The position numbers and the translations under genes were made by a program. The notes beneath the pieces were generated by a model. That model was not told where the DNA came from. It did no database searches and was given only the letters and a program-made list of their open reading frames with translations. Shown here piece after piece: positions 25,139-33,808 of a stretch of DNA of 64,000 bases. The first letter of the stretch is position 1. Each line of letters begins with the position of its first letter. The stretch is from Limnohabitans lacus. GTDB taxonomy: Bacteria > Pseudomonadota > Gammaproteobacteria > Burkholderiales > Burkholderiaceae_C. The stretch is taken from positions 55,478-119,477 of the forward strand of contig NZ_JASGBH010000011.1 of the NCBI RefSeq assembly GCF_030053395.1, read 5' to 3'.

Positions 25139-25285
25139 GGTGCACTGCGCTTTCACCGTTTGAAAGTGCGCCGGTCATCAGGGTAAACCATGGGTTTGTC
25201 CTTCGCGGGACATAGGTGTAACCCACATCCTCTCGAGAGGCATCTTCACGCAGAATCGTCCCAACTCAATCAGAGGAGATATCTC

Positions 25286-25774
25286 GTGCAAATCAAGAGT
25301 CAAAAAGACTTTTTCTCTGGGCTCATGTTCACCGTCGTCGGTGCCTCATTTGCCTACGGTGCGACCAGCTACAGCATCGGTACCGGCGGCCGCATGGGCC
25401 CCGGTTACTTTCCGCTGCTGTTGGGCGTGATCCTGGCCATTTTGGGCAGTGCCATCATGTTCAAAGCCTTGGTGGTGGAAACCCAGGACGGCGAAAAAAT
25501 CGGCAAGTGGGCCTGGAAGCCTTTGTTCTTCATCATCGCTGCCAACGTGCTCTTCGGCGTTTTGCTCGGCGGTTTGCCCAGCTTGGGCTTGCCCGCCATG
25601 GGCTTGATTGCTGCCATTTTTGGCGTGACCATCGTGGCCAGCCTGGCCGGGGACACTTTCAAGCTCAAAGAAGTTTTGATCCTGTCTGTGGTGTTGTCGA
25701 TCGGCAGCTACCTGGCGTTCATCATGCTGCTGAAACTGCAGTTCCCTGTGTGGCCCACTTTCATCGTCGGCTGA
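25286..25774 (+). CDS. tctB: Tripartite tricarboxylate transporter small membrane subunit TctB
   Basis: The start is GTG at 25286, chosen because GAGGAG lies 7 bases before it; an in-frame ATG at 25190 has no ribosome site. The 162 residues start VQIKSQKDFFSGLMFTVVGASFAYG, the TctB signature, with four membrane helices and the GRMGPGYFPLLLGVIL loop. TctB is the four-helix subunit that partners the large TctA channel. The binding protein gene tctC, which usually comes first, is absent. Confidence 0.92.
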   Translation: MQIKSQKDFFSGLMFTVVGASFAYGATSYSIGTGGRMGPGYFPLLLGVILAILGSAIMFKALVVETQDGEKIGKWAWKPLFFIIAANVLFGVLLGGLPSLGLPAMGLIAAIFGVTIVASLAGDTFKLKEVLILSVVLSIGSYLAFIMLLKLQFPVWPTFIVG

Positions 25775-25783
25775 GGAGTTTTC

Positions 25784-27298
25784 ATGACCGATCTGATCAA
25801 CAACCTGTCCCTCGGCTTTGGGGTGGCATTCACCTTCCAGAACCTGATTTACGCTTTCATCGGTTGCATGCTGGGCACCTTGATTGGCGTGTTGCCAGGC
25901 ATTGGCCCTGTGGCCACGATTGCCATGCTGTTGCCCGCGACTTACGCGCTGCCCCCCGTGGCTGCGCTGATCATGCTGGCCGGTATTTACTATGGCGCTC
26001 AATACGGTGGTTCGACCACCGCAATCTTGGTGAACTTGCCCGGTGAATCTTCATCGGTGGTCACCGTGATCGATGGCTACCAGATGGCCCGCAAAGGCCG
26101 AGCCGGTCCTGCGCTGGCGGCCGCTGGCCTGGGTTCGTTCTTTGCCGGTTGCGTGGGCACTTTGATCTTGGCCGCATTCGCTGCGCCTTTGACCGAAGTG
26201 GCTTTCAAGTTCGGCCCCGCCGAATACTTCTCGCTCATGATCTTGGGCTTGATCGGCGCTGTGGTGCTGGCTTCGGGCTCCTTGCTCAAGGCTGTGGCCA
26301 TGATCGTGCTGGGCTTGTTGATGGGTTTGGTCGGTACCGACGTGAACTCGGGCGTGGCGCGTTTCTCATTCGACATTCCTGAATTGACCGATGGCATTGG
26401 CTTCATCGTGATCGCCATGGGTGTGTTCGGCTACGGCGAGATCATCTCCAACCTGTCGCAAAAAGAAGAAGACCGCGAAGTTTTCACCGGCAAGGTGGAG
26501 GGCTTGATGCCCACCGCCGCTGACTTCAAGAACTTGGTGCCAGCCGTTTTGCGCGGCACCACCATCGGCTCCATCTTGGGCATCTTGCCCGGTGGCGGCG
26601 CCTTGTTGGCGGCCTTTGCGGCCTACACCATCGAGAAGAAAACCAAGCTCAAACCCGGTGAAGTGCCTTTCGGTCAAGGCAACATCCGCGGCGTGGCCGC
26701 GCCCGAGTCGGCCAACAACGCCGGTTCGCAAACGTCTTTCATTCCCTTGCTGACCTTGGGCATCCCGCCCAACGCCGTGATGGCCTTGATGGTCGGTGCC
26801 ATGACCATCCACAACATCCAGCCTGGCCCTCAGGTGATGACGAGCAACCCCGAGTTGTTCTGGGGCCTGATCGCTTCGATGTGGATCGGCAATGCCATGT
26901 TGGTGATCTTGAACCTGCCTTTGATCGGCATGTGGATCAAGCTGCTCACGGTGCCATACCGCTGGTTGTTCCCCGCCATCGTGCTGTTCTGCGCCATCGG
27001 CGTGTACTCGACCAACAACAACACCTTCGACATCTGGATGGTGGCCATGTTCGGCGTGATCGGTTACACCTTCATCAAACTCGGTGTGGAGCCTGCGCCT
27101 TTGCTGCTGGGCTTCATCTTGGGCCCGATGATGGAAGAAAACCTGCGCCGCGCCATGCTGCTCTCGCGTGGCGACTGGAGCGTGTTCGTGACACGTCCTT
27201 TGTCGGCCAGTCTCTTGGCGGCAGCACTGGTCTTGTTGATCATCGTGCTCTTGCCCGCAGTCAAGTCCAAACGCGAAGAAGCTTTCGTTGAAGAGTGA
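25784..27298 (+). CDS. tctA: Tripartite tricarboxylate transporter large permease TctA
   Basis: The 504 residues form about a dozen membrane helices. Diagnostic stretches are GCMLGTLIGVLPGIGPVATIAMLLPATY, YYGAQYGGSTTAILVNLPGESSSVVTVIDGYQMARKGRAG (broken here only by reading), and GIPPNAVMALMVGAM in the second half. It is the transport channel for a carboxylate delivered by a Bug/TctC protein. It begins 9 bases after tctB and ends at a strong terminator. The substrate is unknown without the cognate binder. Confidence 0.95.
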   Translation: MTDLINNLSLGFGVAFTFQNLIYAFIGCMLGTLIGVLPGIGPVATIAMLLPATYALPPVAALIMLAGIYYGAQYGGSTTAILVNLPGESSSVVTVIDGYQMARKGRAGPALAAAGLGSFFAGCVGTLILAAFAAPLTEVAFKFGPAEYFSLMILGLIGAVVLASGSLLKAVAMIVLGLLMGLVGTDVNSGVARFSFDIPELTDGIGFIVIAMGVFGYGEIISNLSQKEEDREVFTGKVEGLMPTAADFKNLVPAVLRGTTIGSILGILPGGGALLAAFAAYTIEKKTKLKPGEVPFGQGNIRGVAAPESANNAGSQTSFIPLLTLGIPPNAVMALMVGAMTIHNIQPGPQVMTSNPELFWGLIASMWIGNAMLVILNLPLIGMWIKLLTVPYRWLFPAIVLFCAIGVYSTNNNTFDIWMVAMFGVIGYTFIKLGVEPAPLLLGFILGPMMEENLRRAMLLSRGDWSVFVTRPLSASLLAAALVLLIIVLLPAVKSKREEAFVEE

Positions 27299-27315
27299 AG
27301 CGCTGTTGACCTGAC

Positions 27316-27343
27316 AAAACGGCCTCCTTGTGAGGCCGTTTTT
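27316..27343 (+). terminator. Rho-independent terminator of tctBA
   Basis: AAAACGGCCTC (27316-27326), a 5-base loop, GAGGCCGTTTT (27332-27342) and continued T. It lies 18 bases after the tctA stop. Confidence 0.92.
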
Positions 27344-27449
27344 CATGGCGTGGTGTGCTGTCACTTGCGCGAGCCTGTTGATCGAGCCGGTCTGACAGAA
27401 TCGAGAGCGATAGGATCTGCCTCGCACACCGATCGAGCAATGGACTGAC

Positions 27450-29072
27450 ATGCAATTTCAAAACCAATACCCCTACACCAGCACCCGCTTGCCGATTTTT
27501 GCCCGCAATGTGGTGTCCACCTCGCACCCATTGGCGGCGCAAGCGGGGCTGAGGATGATGCTCAAGGGCGGTAACGCGGTCGATGCGGCCATCGCCGCTG
27601 CTGCCGTGATCACCTTGACCGAACCTGTGAGCTGCGGCTTGGGTTCGGACGCGTTTGCCATCTTGTGGGACGGCAAAGAGCTGCACGGTTTGAACGCTTC
27701 TGGTCCGGCGCCTGCAACTTGGACCCCCGACTACTTTCACCGCAAATACGGCACCGATGCCGTCGCCCCCCCTAAGCGTGGGTTTGACTCGGTCACCGTG
27801 CCGGGTGCCGTGGCCGGTTGGGTCGCCTTGAGTGAGCGTTTTGGCAAACTGCCTTTTGCCGACTTGCTGGAGCCCGCCATCGAGGTGGCCGAGCGTGGTT
27901 ATTTGATCCCCGTGGTGGTGCAGCAAAAGTGGGCGGCGGCCACGCCAGAGCTGCAGTCACAACCCGGTTTTGCGCAGAGCTTTTTGCCCTGGGGCCGTGC
28001 GCCCGAAGTGGGCGAGTTGTTCCAGTTCAAGAACGCGGCACGAGGTCTCCGAGCGATTGCCCAGTCCAAAGGCCAAGCCTTGTATGGCGGCGAGATCGCC
28101 GAGGCGATTGAAAAATTCGCCAAGGACCATGGCGGCAGCATCACCGCCAAAGACCTGGCCGACTTCAAGCCCGAGTGGGTCAAGCCCATCGCGCAAGACT
28201 ACCGGGGCTACACCCTGCATGAGATCCCGCCCAACGGGCAGGGCATCGCCGCGCTGATCGCTTTGGGCATCCTGTCCAACTTCGACCTGGCCAGTCACGC
28301 GGTGGACGGTGTGGATTCTCAGCACTTGCAAATCGAAGCCATGAAGCTGGCCTTTGCCGATGTGTACCGCTATGTGGCCGATCCGCGCTACATGGAAGTC
28401 ACGCCTGAGCAGATGCTCGATCCGGCTTATTTGGCCAGCCGCGCCAAGCTGATCGACATGAACAAAGCGCAAAACTTCCAAGCGGGCAATCCGGTCAAGG
28501 GCGGCACCATCTACCTCACGGCTGCCGATGAAAACGGCATGATGATCAGTTTCATCCAAAGCAACTTCATGGGATTTGGCTCGGGCGTGGTGGAGCCCAC
28601 TTACGGCATCAGCCTGCAAAACCGGGGCCATGGCTTCAGCACCAACCCCAAAGGCCCCAACACGGCCAACTTGGTGATGCCGGGCAAGCGGCCCTTCCAG
28701 ACCATCATCCCGGCCTTCCTGACCAAAGACGGTCAACCCGTCATGAGCTATGGCGTGATGGGGGCCAATATGCAACCCCAAGGCCACATGCAGACCCTGG
28801 TGCGCATGCTGGACTACGGCCAAAACCCGCAAGCTGCTTGTGATGCACCGCGCTGGCGCTACAACACCGGGCTGAACATCAACGTCGAAGCCGCGATGAA
28901 CGCGGCCACCGTGCAAGGCCTGACGGCCCGTGGCCACCAACTGGACGTGATCAACGACTCTTACCAAGACTTTGGGGCCGGCCAGTTCATCTGGCGCATG
29001 GGTGATCCGGGCGTCGAAGGCTATATGGCCGCCAGCGACCCGCGCCGTGATGGGCAGGCGGTGGGCTTTTGA
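27450..29072 (+). CDS. Gamma-glutamyltransferase family protein
   Basis: The 540 residues have the Ntn-hydrolase GGT layout. The large-subunit part has TSHPLAAQAGLRMMLKGGNAVDAAIAAA; the self-cleavage and nucleophile Thr353 is in KGGTIYLTAADENG; the later GFGSG and NTANLVMPGKRPFQTI match the small subunit. No signal peptide is seen, unlike classical periplasmic GGT, so it is probably the cytoplasmic GGT-like branch. The substrate is uncertain (glutathione conjugates or other gamma-glutamyl or acyl amides). The stop overlaps the next start (TGATG). Confidence 0.92.
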   Translation: MQFQNQYPYTSTRLPIFARNVVSTSHPLAAQAGLRMMLKGGNAVDAAIAAAAVITLTEPVSCGLGSDAFAILWDGKELHGLNASGPAPATWTPDYFHRKYGTDAVAPPKRGFDSVTVPGAVAGWVALSERFGKLPFADLLEPAIEVAERGYLIPVVVQQKWAAATPELQSQPGFAQSFLPWGRAPEVGELFQFKNAARGLRAIAQSKGQALYGGEIAEAIEKFAKDHGGSITAKDLADFKPEWVKPIAQDYRGYTLHEIPPNGQGIAALIALGILSNFDLASHAVDGVDSQHLQIEAMKLAFADVYRYVADPRYMEVTPEQMLDPAYLASRAKLIDMNKAQNFQAGNPVKGGTIYLTAADENGMMISFIQSNFMGFGSGVVEPTYGISLQNRGHGFSTNPKGPNTANLVMPGKRPFQTIIPAFLTKDGQPVMSYGVMGANMQPQGHMQTLVRMLDYGQNPQAACDAPRWRYNTGLNINVEAAMNAATVQGLTARGHQLDVINDSYQDFGAGQFIWRMGDPGVEGYMAASDPRRDGQAVGF

Positions 29073-29863
29073 TGCGATCTTCGTGTGCAGCGCTGGCTTT
29101 GTGGGTCGCAGGTTGGGGCGCTTGTGCAAGCGCCTTGGCCGCGCCGCTGTCCTGCGGCGTGGTGTTGATGCACGGCAAATGGGGCATGCCCCAATCGCCT
29201 TACCTCAAACCCGTGGTGCAAAAGCTGGAGCCAGCGTGCCCAGTCAAACTGCTGGAGATGCCTTGGTCGCGTTTGCGTTTGTACGACAAGCCCTATGCCG
29301 ATGCGCTGGCGCAGATTCGTCAGGCGGTGGCCGAGTTTCGGCAGTCGGGTGTGCAGTGGGTGGCCGTGGGCGGCCAAAGCTTTGGGGCCAATGCATCGTT
29401 GGCCTACATGGCCCAAGTGGGCGACGTGGACGCGGTGCTGCCTTTGGCACCGGGCCATGTGCCCGAATATTTTTTTGTCATTGCCGATGTTCGTCGTGGC
29501 ATCGATGCCGCGCACCAAGCCGTGCAAGCCGGGCAAGGCGACACCCTGGTGGAGATGACCGACATCAACCAGGGCCAGCGTCGGCCAGTCAAAGCCCCAG
29601 CGGCTGCACTGTGGAGTTATTTTGATCCGCAAGGCTGGGGTCATATGGGGCTGAGCGCCCGCAACTTTCGCAAACCTGTGCCCGTGTTCTGGGCCATTGG
29701 CACACTCGATCCCTTGTACCCTGCGAGCTCCATGGCCATCTACCAGCAACTGCCGGCCCACGCAGACAGCCAGTATCTGGTGGTGCAAGCCAACCACGCC
29801 ACCACGCCCGAAGCCGCATCCGAAGCCTTGTGGCTTTGGGTCAAAGCCCGCACGGGGCGCTGA
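29072..29863 (+). CDS. Exported alpha/beta hydrolase
   Basis: The 263 residues start with a Sec signal (about 1-24, ending ACASALAA), then an alpha/beta hydrolase fold with the nucleophile elbow GQSFG (Ser103), a candidate acid in GTLDPLYP and a candidate His in QANHATTP. It overlaps the upstream GGT gene by one base, so the two are translated together. The substrate is unknown. It is probably periplasmic, while the GGT partner lacks a signal. Confidence 0.8.
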   Translation: MRSSCAALALWVAGWGACASALAAPLSCGVVLMHGKWGMPQSPYLKPVVQKLEPACPVKLLEMPWSRLRLYDKPYADALAQIRQAVAEFRQSGVQWVAVGGQSFGANASLAYMAQVGDVDAVLPLAPGHVPEYFFVIADVRRGIDAAHQAVQAGQGDTLVEMTDINQGQRRPVKAPAAALWSYFDPQGWGHMGLSARNFRKPVPVFWAIGTLDPLYPASSMAIYQQLPAHADSQYLVVQANHATTPEAASEALWLWVKARTGR

Positions 29864-29866
29864 ACC

Positions 29867-30766
29867 ATGACAAGCCACAAACCTGCACACATGACCTCGG
29901 GCTTGCTCTTGGCTGCAGCTGGGTCGATTGCTTTCAGCGGCAAAGCCATCATCGTCAAACTCGCCTACCGCCATGGCGTGGACGCCGTCACGCTGGTCAT
30001 GTTGCGCATGCTGTTTGCGCTGCCCATGTTTTTGCTCATGGCCTGGTGGGCCGGGCGGGGCAAGCCGTGCATCGCTGGGCGCGACTGGCTGGGCATTTTG
30101 GGGCTGGGCTTCAGTGGCTATTACCTCGCGTCCTTCTTGGATTTTTGGGGGCTGGAATACATCAGCGCCTCGTTGGAGCGCTTGATCCTGTACCTCAACC
30201 CCACGCTGGTGCTGGTGTTGGGCTGGTTCCTGTACCGCCGCAAAATCAGCTACCGCCAGGGCGTGGGCATGGCCATCAGTTATGCGGGCGTGCTGCTGGT
30301 GTTCGGTCACGAGGCTTCGCTGGACGGCAAAAATGCTGCTTTGGGTGCGGTGCTGGTGTTGGGCAGCGCCATCAGTTATGCGCTGTACCTGAGCTACAGC
30401 GGGCAAATGGTGCAGCGCTTGGGTTCACTGCGTTTGGCGGGTTGGGCCACCTCGATCGCTTGCTTGTTTTGCATCGCCCAGTTCGCGGTGTTGCGCCCCT
30501 TGTCGGCGGCGCAGGTGGCTGAGCCGGTGCTCTGGTTGTCGCTGCTCAACGCCACGGCCTGCACGGCGGTGCCTGTGGTGCTGGTGATGATGGCCATTGA
30601 GCGCATCGGTTCTGGGCTGACCGCGCAGACCGGCATGGTCGGGCCCATGTCCACGCTGCTCATGGGCGTTTTCATTTTGGGCGAACCTTTCAACATGTGG
30701 ATCGTGGGCGGCACCGTGTTGGTGCTGTCGGGTGTGTTCTGGGTGTCGCGAGCACCCAAGCTTTAA
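29867..30766 (+). CDS. DMT superfamily transporter, EamA domains
   Basis: The 299 residues form ten membrane helices as two EamA repeats: SIAFSGKAIIVKLAYRHG with MLFALPMFLLM early, and EYISASLERLILYLNPTLVLVLGWFLYRRK; the second repeat ends MGPMSTLLMGVFILGEPFNMW. It is an inner-membrane metabolite exporter or importer of unknown substrate. It begins 3 bases after the hydrolase stop and lies 15 bases before an SDR gene, so the four genes from 27450 look like one transcription unit. Confidence 0.9.
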   Translation: MTSHKPAHMTSGLLLAAAGSIAFSGKAIIVKLAYRHGVDAVTLVMLRMLFALPMFLLMAWWAGRGKPCIAGRDWLGILGLGFSGYYLASFLDFWGLEYISASLERLILYLNPTLVLVLGWFLYRRKISYRQGVGMAISYAGVLLVFGHEASLDGKNAALGAVLVLGSAISYALYLSYSGQMVQRLGSLRLAGWATSIACLFCIAQFAVLRPLSAAQVAEPVLWLSLLNATACTAVPVVLVMMAIERIGSGLTAQTGMVGPMSTLLMGVFILGEPFNMWIVGGTVLVLSGVFWVSRAPKL

Positions 30767-30781
30767 ATCGAGGAGAAAAAC

Positions 30782-31582
30782 ATGGATCTGGGCATTGCAG
30801 GCAAATGGGCTTTGGTGGGTGGCGCAAGCAAAGGCTTGGGCTGGGGGTGCGCCCGCGCACTGGCGCTGGAAGGCGTGAACGTGGTCATGGTGGCGCGTGG
30901 TGCTGAGGTGCTGAACAAGGCCGTGGCCGACTTGCGTGCCGAGACCGGTGGCCGTGTGCAGCTGATCGCGGTGGCGCAAGACATCACCACCGAGGCAGGC
31001 CGCGAAGCGATCTGGAAGGTGGCGGGCGGCCCCGGCAAAGACTACGACATCGTGGTCACCAACGCGGGCGGCCCACCTCCGGGCGACTTCCGCGACTGGG
31101 ACCGCGACGCATGGATCAAGGCCATTGACGCCAACATGCTCACGCCGATTGAGCTGATCAAAGCCACGGTGGACGGCATGGCCGCACGCGGCTTTGGCCG
31201 CATCGTCAACATCACCTCCAGCTCGGTCAAGTCACCCATCGATGTGCTGGGCTTGTCCAACGGCGCGCGCAGCGGCCTGACCGGTTTCGTGGCCGGCACT
31301 TCGCGCAGCAAAATCGCAGGACAAGGCGTGACCATCAACAACCTGCTGCCCGGCAAGTTCGACACCGACCGCATCCGCGCCACCATCCCTGCGATGGCGC
31401 AAAAGGCGGGCAAGACCGTTGAAGAAATGCGCGCCATCCAGCAAGCGCAAATCCCAGCAGGGCGCTACGGCACGCCGCAAGAGTTCGGCGCGATCTGCGC
31501 CTTCTTGTGCAGCCAGCACGCGGCCTACTTGACGGGCCAGAACGTGTTGGCCGACGGTGGGGCTTATCCGGGGACGTATTGA
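30782..31582 (+). CDS. SDR family oxidoreductase with an atypical active site
   Basis: The 266 residues contain the cofactor loop GGASKGLG (13-20), NAGGPPPGDF and a serine cluster at 146-148. The usual catalytic YxxxK is missing: the equivalent position reads LSNGARSGL, so Ser159 and Arg163 replace Tyr and Lys. A family of SDR proteins with this SNxxR pattern exists, often called 3-oxoacyl-ACP reductase-like. It may bind NAD(P) without classical dehydrogenase chemistry. GAGGAG precedes the ATG. Confidence 0.88.
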   Translation: MDLGIAGKWALVGGASKGLGWGCARALALEGVNVVMVARGAEVLNKAVADLRAETGGRVQLIAVAQDITTEAGREAIWKVAGGPGKDYDIVVTNAGGPPPGDFRDWDRDAWIKAIDANMLTPIELIKATVDGMAARGFGRIVNITSSSVKSPIDVLGLSNGARSGLTGFVAGTSRSKIAGQGVTINNLLPGKFDTDRIRATIPAMAQKAGKTVEEMRAIQQAQIPAGRYGTPQEFGAICAFLCSQHAAYLTGQNVLADGGAYPGTY

Positions 31583-31691
31583 CGCGTGACTGTCGAGGAG
31601 CCCAATGGGTGGGATGCGTCATTCGGCCGTGCTCCTCGGCCATGTCTGAATCAGTTCAGCGCTTGCTGGTTTGAGGGTCTTCGATGGGCCA

Positions 31692-32600
31692 TCACGACCC
31701 CATGCTTCGCGACGACACCCAAATCCCACCCACAATCAGTCCAAACGCCGCCACGTGGTACAGGTGCGGCAACTCGCCCAAAAAGGCGGCCGACAACACC
31801 GCCGCAAACAGCGGCGTGAGGTTGGCAAAAAAGCCGGCCACCGCGGGCCCAGCCTGCTGGATGCCCAGGCCCCAGCAGCGGTAGGCCAGTACGGCCGGGC
31901 CCACGGCCACAAAGGCCAAGGTGGCGATCAGTGGCATGCCCCAAGTGATGTGGGCGTCGGTCAAGGACCACTCCAGCCCCGAAAACAAGCCCGACCAGCC
32001 CAGGCCAAACACCACCTGCCCCATCAAGAAGGCGGCCCAGTCGTTGCGGATGGCGTCGGGCTCGTCGCGTCGGCTGAGCAGCCAGCTGTAATAGGCCCAG
32101 CAGGCCGTGGCCAGCAAAATGAACAAGTCCCCGACCACCAAGCGCACCGCCAACAACTCAGACCAATTGCCGCGCGAGAGCACCACCAGCGCCCCGCTGA
32201 TGGACAACAAGGAGCCCAGCAGTTGCATGCGCCGCACCGGGGCTTTGAAAAACAATGCGCCGATGATGAGCACCCAGAAAGGGCCACTGGCCGCCACCAG
32301 CGTCACGTTCAGTGGGGTGGAGGTTTGCAGCGCCAGGTATTGCAGCGCGTTGTAGCAGCCCACGCCCAGCAGGCTCAGCAAGCCAAAGCGCCGCCAGTGC
32401 GACCACAGGCCGCTGCTCGGGCGCAGCACGCGCCAGGCCAGGGGCAGCAAGATGAAGAAGGCGACCAGCCAACGCAAGAAGTTGAGCGTGATCGGCGGCA
32501 CCAGCTCGGTGACCAAGCGCCCGACCACGGCATTGCCCGCCCACATGAGCGGCGGCACGGTCAGCAGCAAAGCGGTGACCGGGGAGAGTTTTTGTGACAT
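31692..32600 (-). CDS. DMT superfamily transporter, EamA domains
   Basis: The 302 residues have ten membrane helices in two EamA repeats; PLMWAGNAVVGRLVTELVPPITLNFLRW is the typical first-repeat start and AVLSAAFLGELPHLYHVAAFGLIVGGIW the end. The start at 32600 (MSQKLSPVTALLL) was chosen over ATG at 32663 because the membrane part begins there. It converges on the SDR gene and diverges from the quinone oxidoreductase. The substrate is unknown. It is not closely similar to the EamA protein at 29867. Confidence 0.88.
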   Translation of the reverse strand: MSQKLSPVTALLLTVPPLMWAGNAVVGRLVTELVPPITLNFLRWLVAFFILLPLAWRVLRPSSGLWSHWRRFGLLSLLGVGCYNALQYLALQTSTPLNVTLVAASGPFWVLIIGALFFKAPVRRMQLLGSLLSISGALVVLSRGNWSELLAVRLVVGDLFILLATACWAYYSWLLSRRDEPDAIRNDWAAFLMGQVVFGLGWSGLFSGLEWSLTDAHITWGMPLIATLAFVAVGPAVLAYRCWGLGIQQAGPAVAGFFANLTPLFAAVLSAAFLGELPHLYHVAAFGLIVGGIWVSSRSMGS

Positions 32601-32722
32601 GCGAGGACTGTATCGGGATTGGGGTTTCCCCTCTGTCGCCAAGCTGTCCAGACCGCTCTGCACGCTGGGGTAATTCGTGGCACAGTCTCACATCGCTTGA
32701 TTTACCCATTCAGGAGCTTTCC

Positions 32723-33706
32723 ATGAGCATTGCAGTCCAGATCGACCAACACGGTGGTCCCGAAGTCATGAAACTGGTCGACGTCACCGTCGGCGAACCC
32801 GGCCCTGGCGAGATCCGCATCCGCCACAAGGCCATTGGCCTGAACTTCATCGATGTGTACCAGCGCAGCGGTTTGTACCAGCTGCCCATGCCCCTCAAGC
32901 TCGGCATGGAAGGCTCGGGCGTGGTCGAAGCCGTGGGCGAGGGTGTGACGCACCTCAAGGTCGGTGATCGCGCCGCCTATGCCAGCCAGCCCCCCGGCAG
33001 CTATTGCGAAGTGCGTGTGATGCCCGCCAAGTGCGTGTGCAAATTGCCCGATGCCATTTCGTTTGAAACCGGCGCGGCCATGATGCTCAAGGGCCTGACG
33101 GCCCAATACCTGCTCAAGCGCACCTTGCCCCAAGGCGGCCTGAAAGCCGGTGATTTTGTGCTGTTCCATGCCGCTGCTGGTGGGGTGGGCCTGATCGCTT
33201 GCCAATGGGCCAAGGCCTTGGGCCTGCGCCTGATTGGTACGGCAGGCAGCGATGCCAAATGCGCATTGGCCTTGGCCAACGGCGCCGAGTTCTGCATCAA
33301 CTATTCCACCGATGATTTCCAGACCAAAGTCAAAGAGATCACGTGCGGCAAGGGCGTCAAAGTCGTGTACGACTCGGTGGGCAAAGACACCTGGGACAAG
33401 TCGCTCGATTGCCTGGCCCCGTTTGGCCTGATGGCCAGCTTTGGCAACGCCTCTGGCCCTGTGGCGCCTTTTGCACCGGGCATCTTGGGCCCCAAGGGCT
33501 CCATCTATGTCACGCGCCAGACCTTGTTCAGCCACATCACCACGCGCGAGAGCACGCAAGAGATGGCCGACGATTTGTTCGAGGCCGTGACCAGCGGCAA
33601 GGTCAAGATCCACATCGACCAGACCTTCCCTTTGGCCCAAATCCAAGACGCGCACATCGCGCTGGAAGCCCGTAAAACCACGGGCTGCACCATCATCACT
33701 TTGTGA
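32723..33706 (+). CDS. NADPH:quinone oxidoreductase (zinc-free MDR family)
   Basis: The 327 residues match QorA-type proteins: GLNFIDVYQRSGLYQLPMPL, GMEGSGVVEAVGEGV, the nucleotide loop HAAAGGVGLIACQWAKALG and VVYDSVGKDTWDKSLDCL. No zinc ligands are present. It reduces quinones by one electron with NADPH and is cytoplasmic. CAGGAGC lies before the ATG at 32723; upstream open frame overlapping the divergent transporter leader was rejected. A strong terminator lies 53 bases after the stop. Confidence 0.94.
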   Translation: MSIAVQIDQHGGPEVMKLVDVTVGEPGPGEIRIRHKAIGLNFIDVYQRSGLYQLPMPLKLGMEGSGVVEAVGEGVTHLKVGDRAAYASQPPGSYCEVRVMPAKCVCKLPDAISFETGAAMMLKGLTAQYLLKRTLPQGGLKAGDFVLFHAAAGGVGLIACQWAKALGLRLIGTAGSDAKCALALANGAEFCINYSTDDFQTKVKEITCGKGVKVVYDSVGKDTWDKSLDCLAPFGLMASFGNASGPVAPFAPGILGPKGSIYVTRQTLFSHITTRESTQEMADDLFEAVTSGKVKIHIDQTFPLAQIQDAHIALEARKTTGCTIITL

Positions 33707-33759
33707 TGCTGGCATGGGGGCTGGGGCTGTGAATGCCCGGTTCCGTTGGCGCTTGAATG

Positions 33760-33796
33760 AAAAAACCGCTGCCCTCACGGGTCAGCGGTTTTTTTT
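33760..33796. terminator. Rho-independent terminator between qor and the aminotransferase gene
   Basis: AAAAAACCGCTG (33760-33771) and CAGCGGTTTTTTTT (33783-33796) form a stem with a partly pairing loop. It lies between convergent genes and carries A-run and T-run on opposite sides, so it can serve both. Confidence 0.92.
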
Positions 33797-33808
33797 GGCG
33801 CTCAGTGC

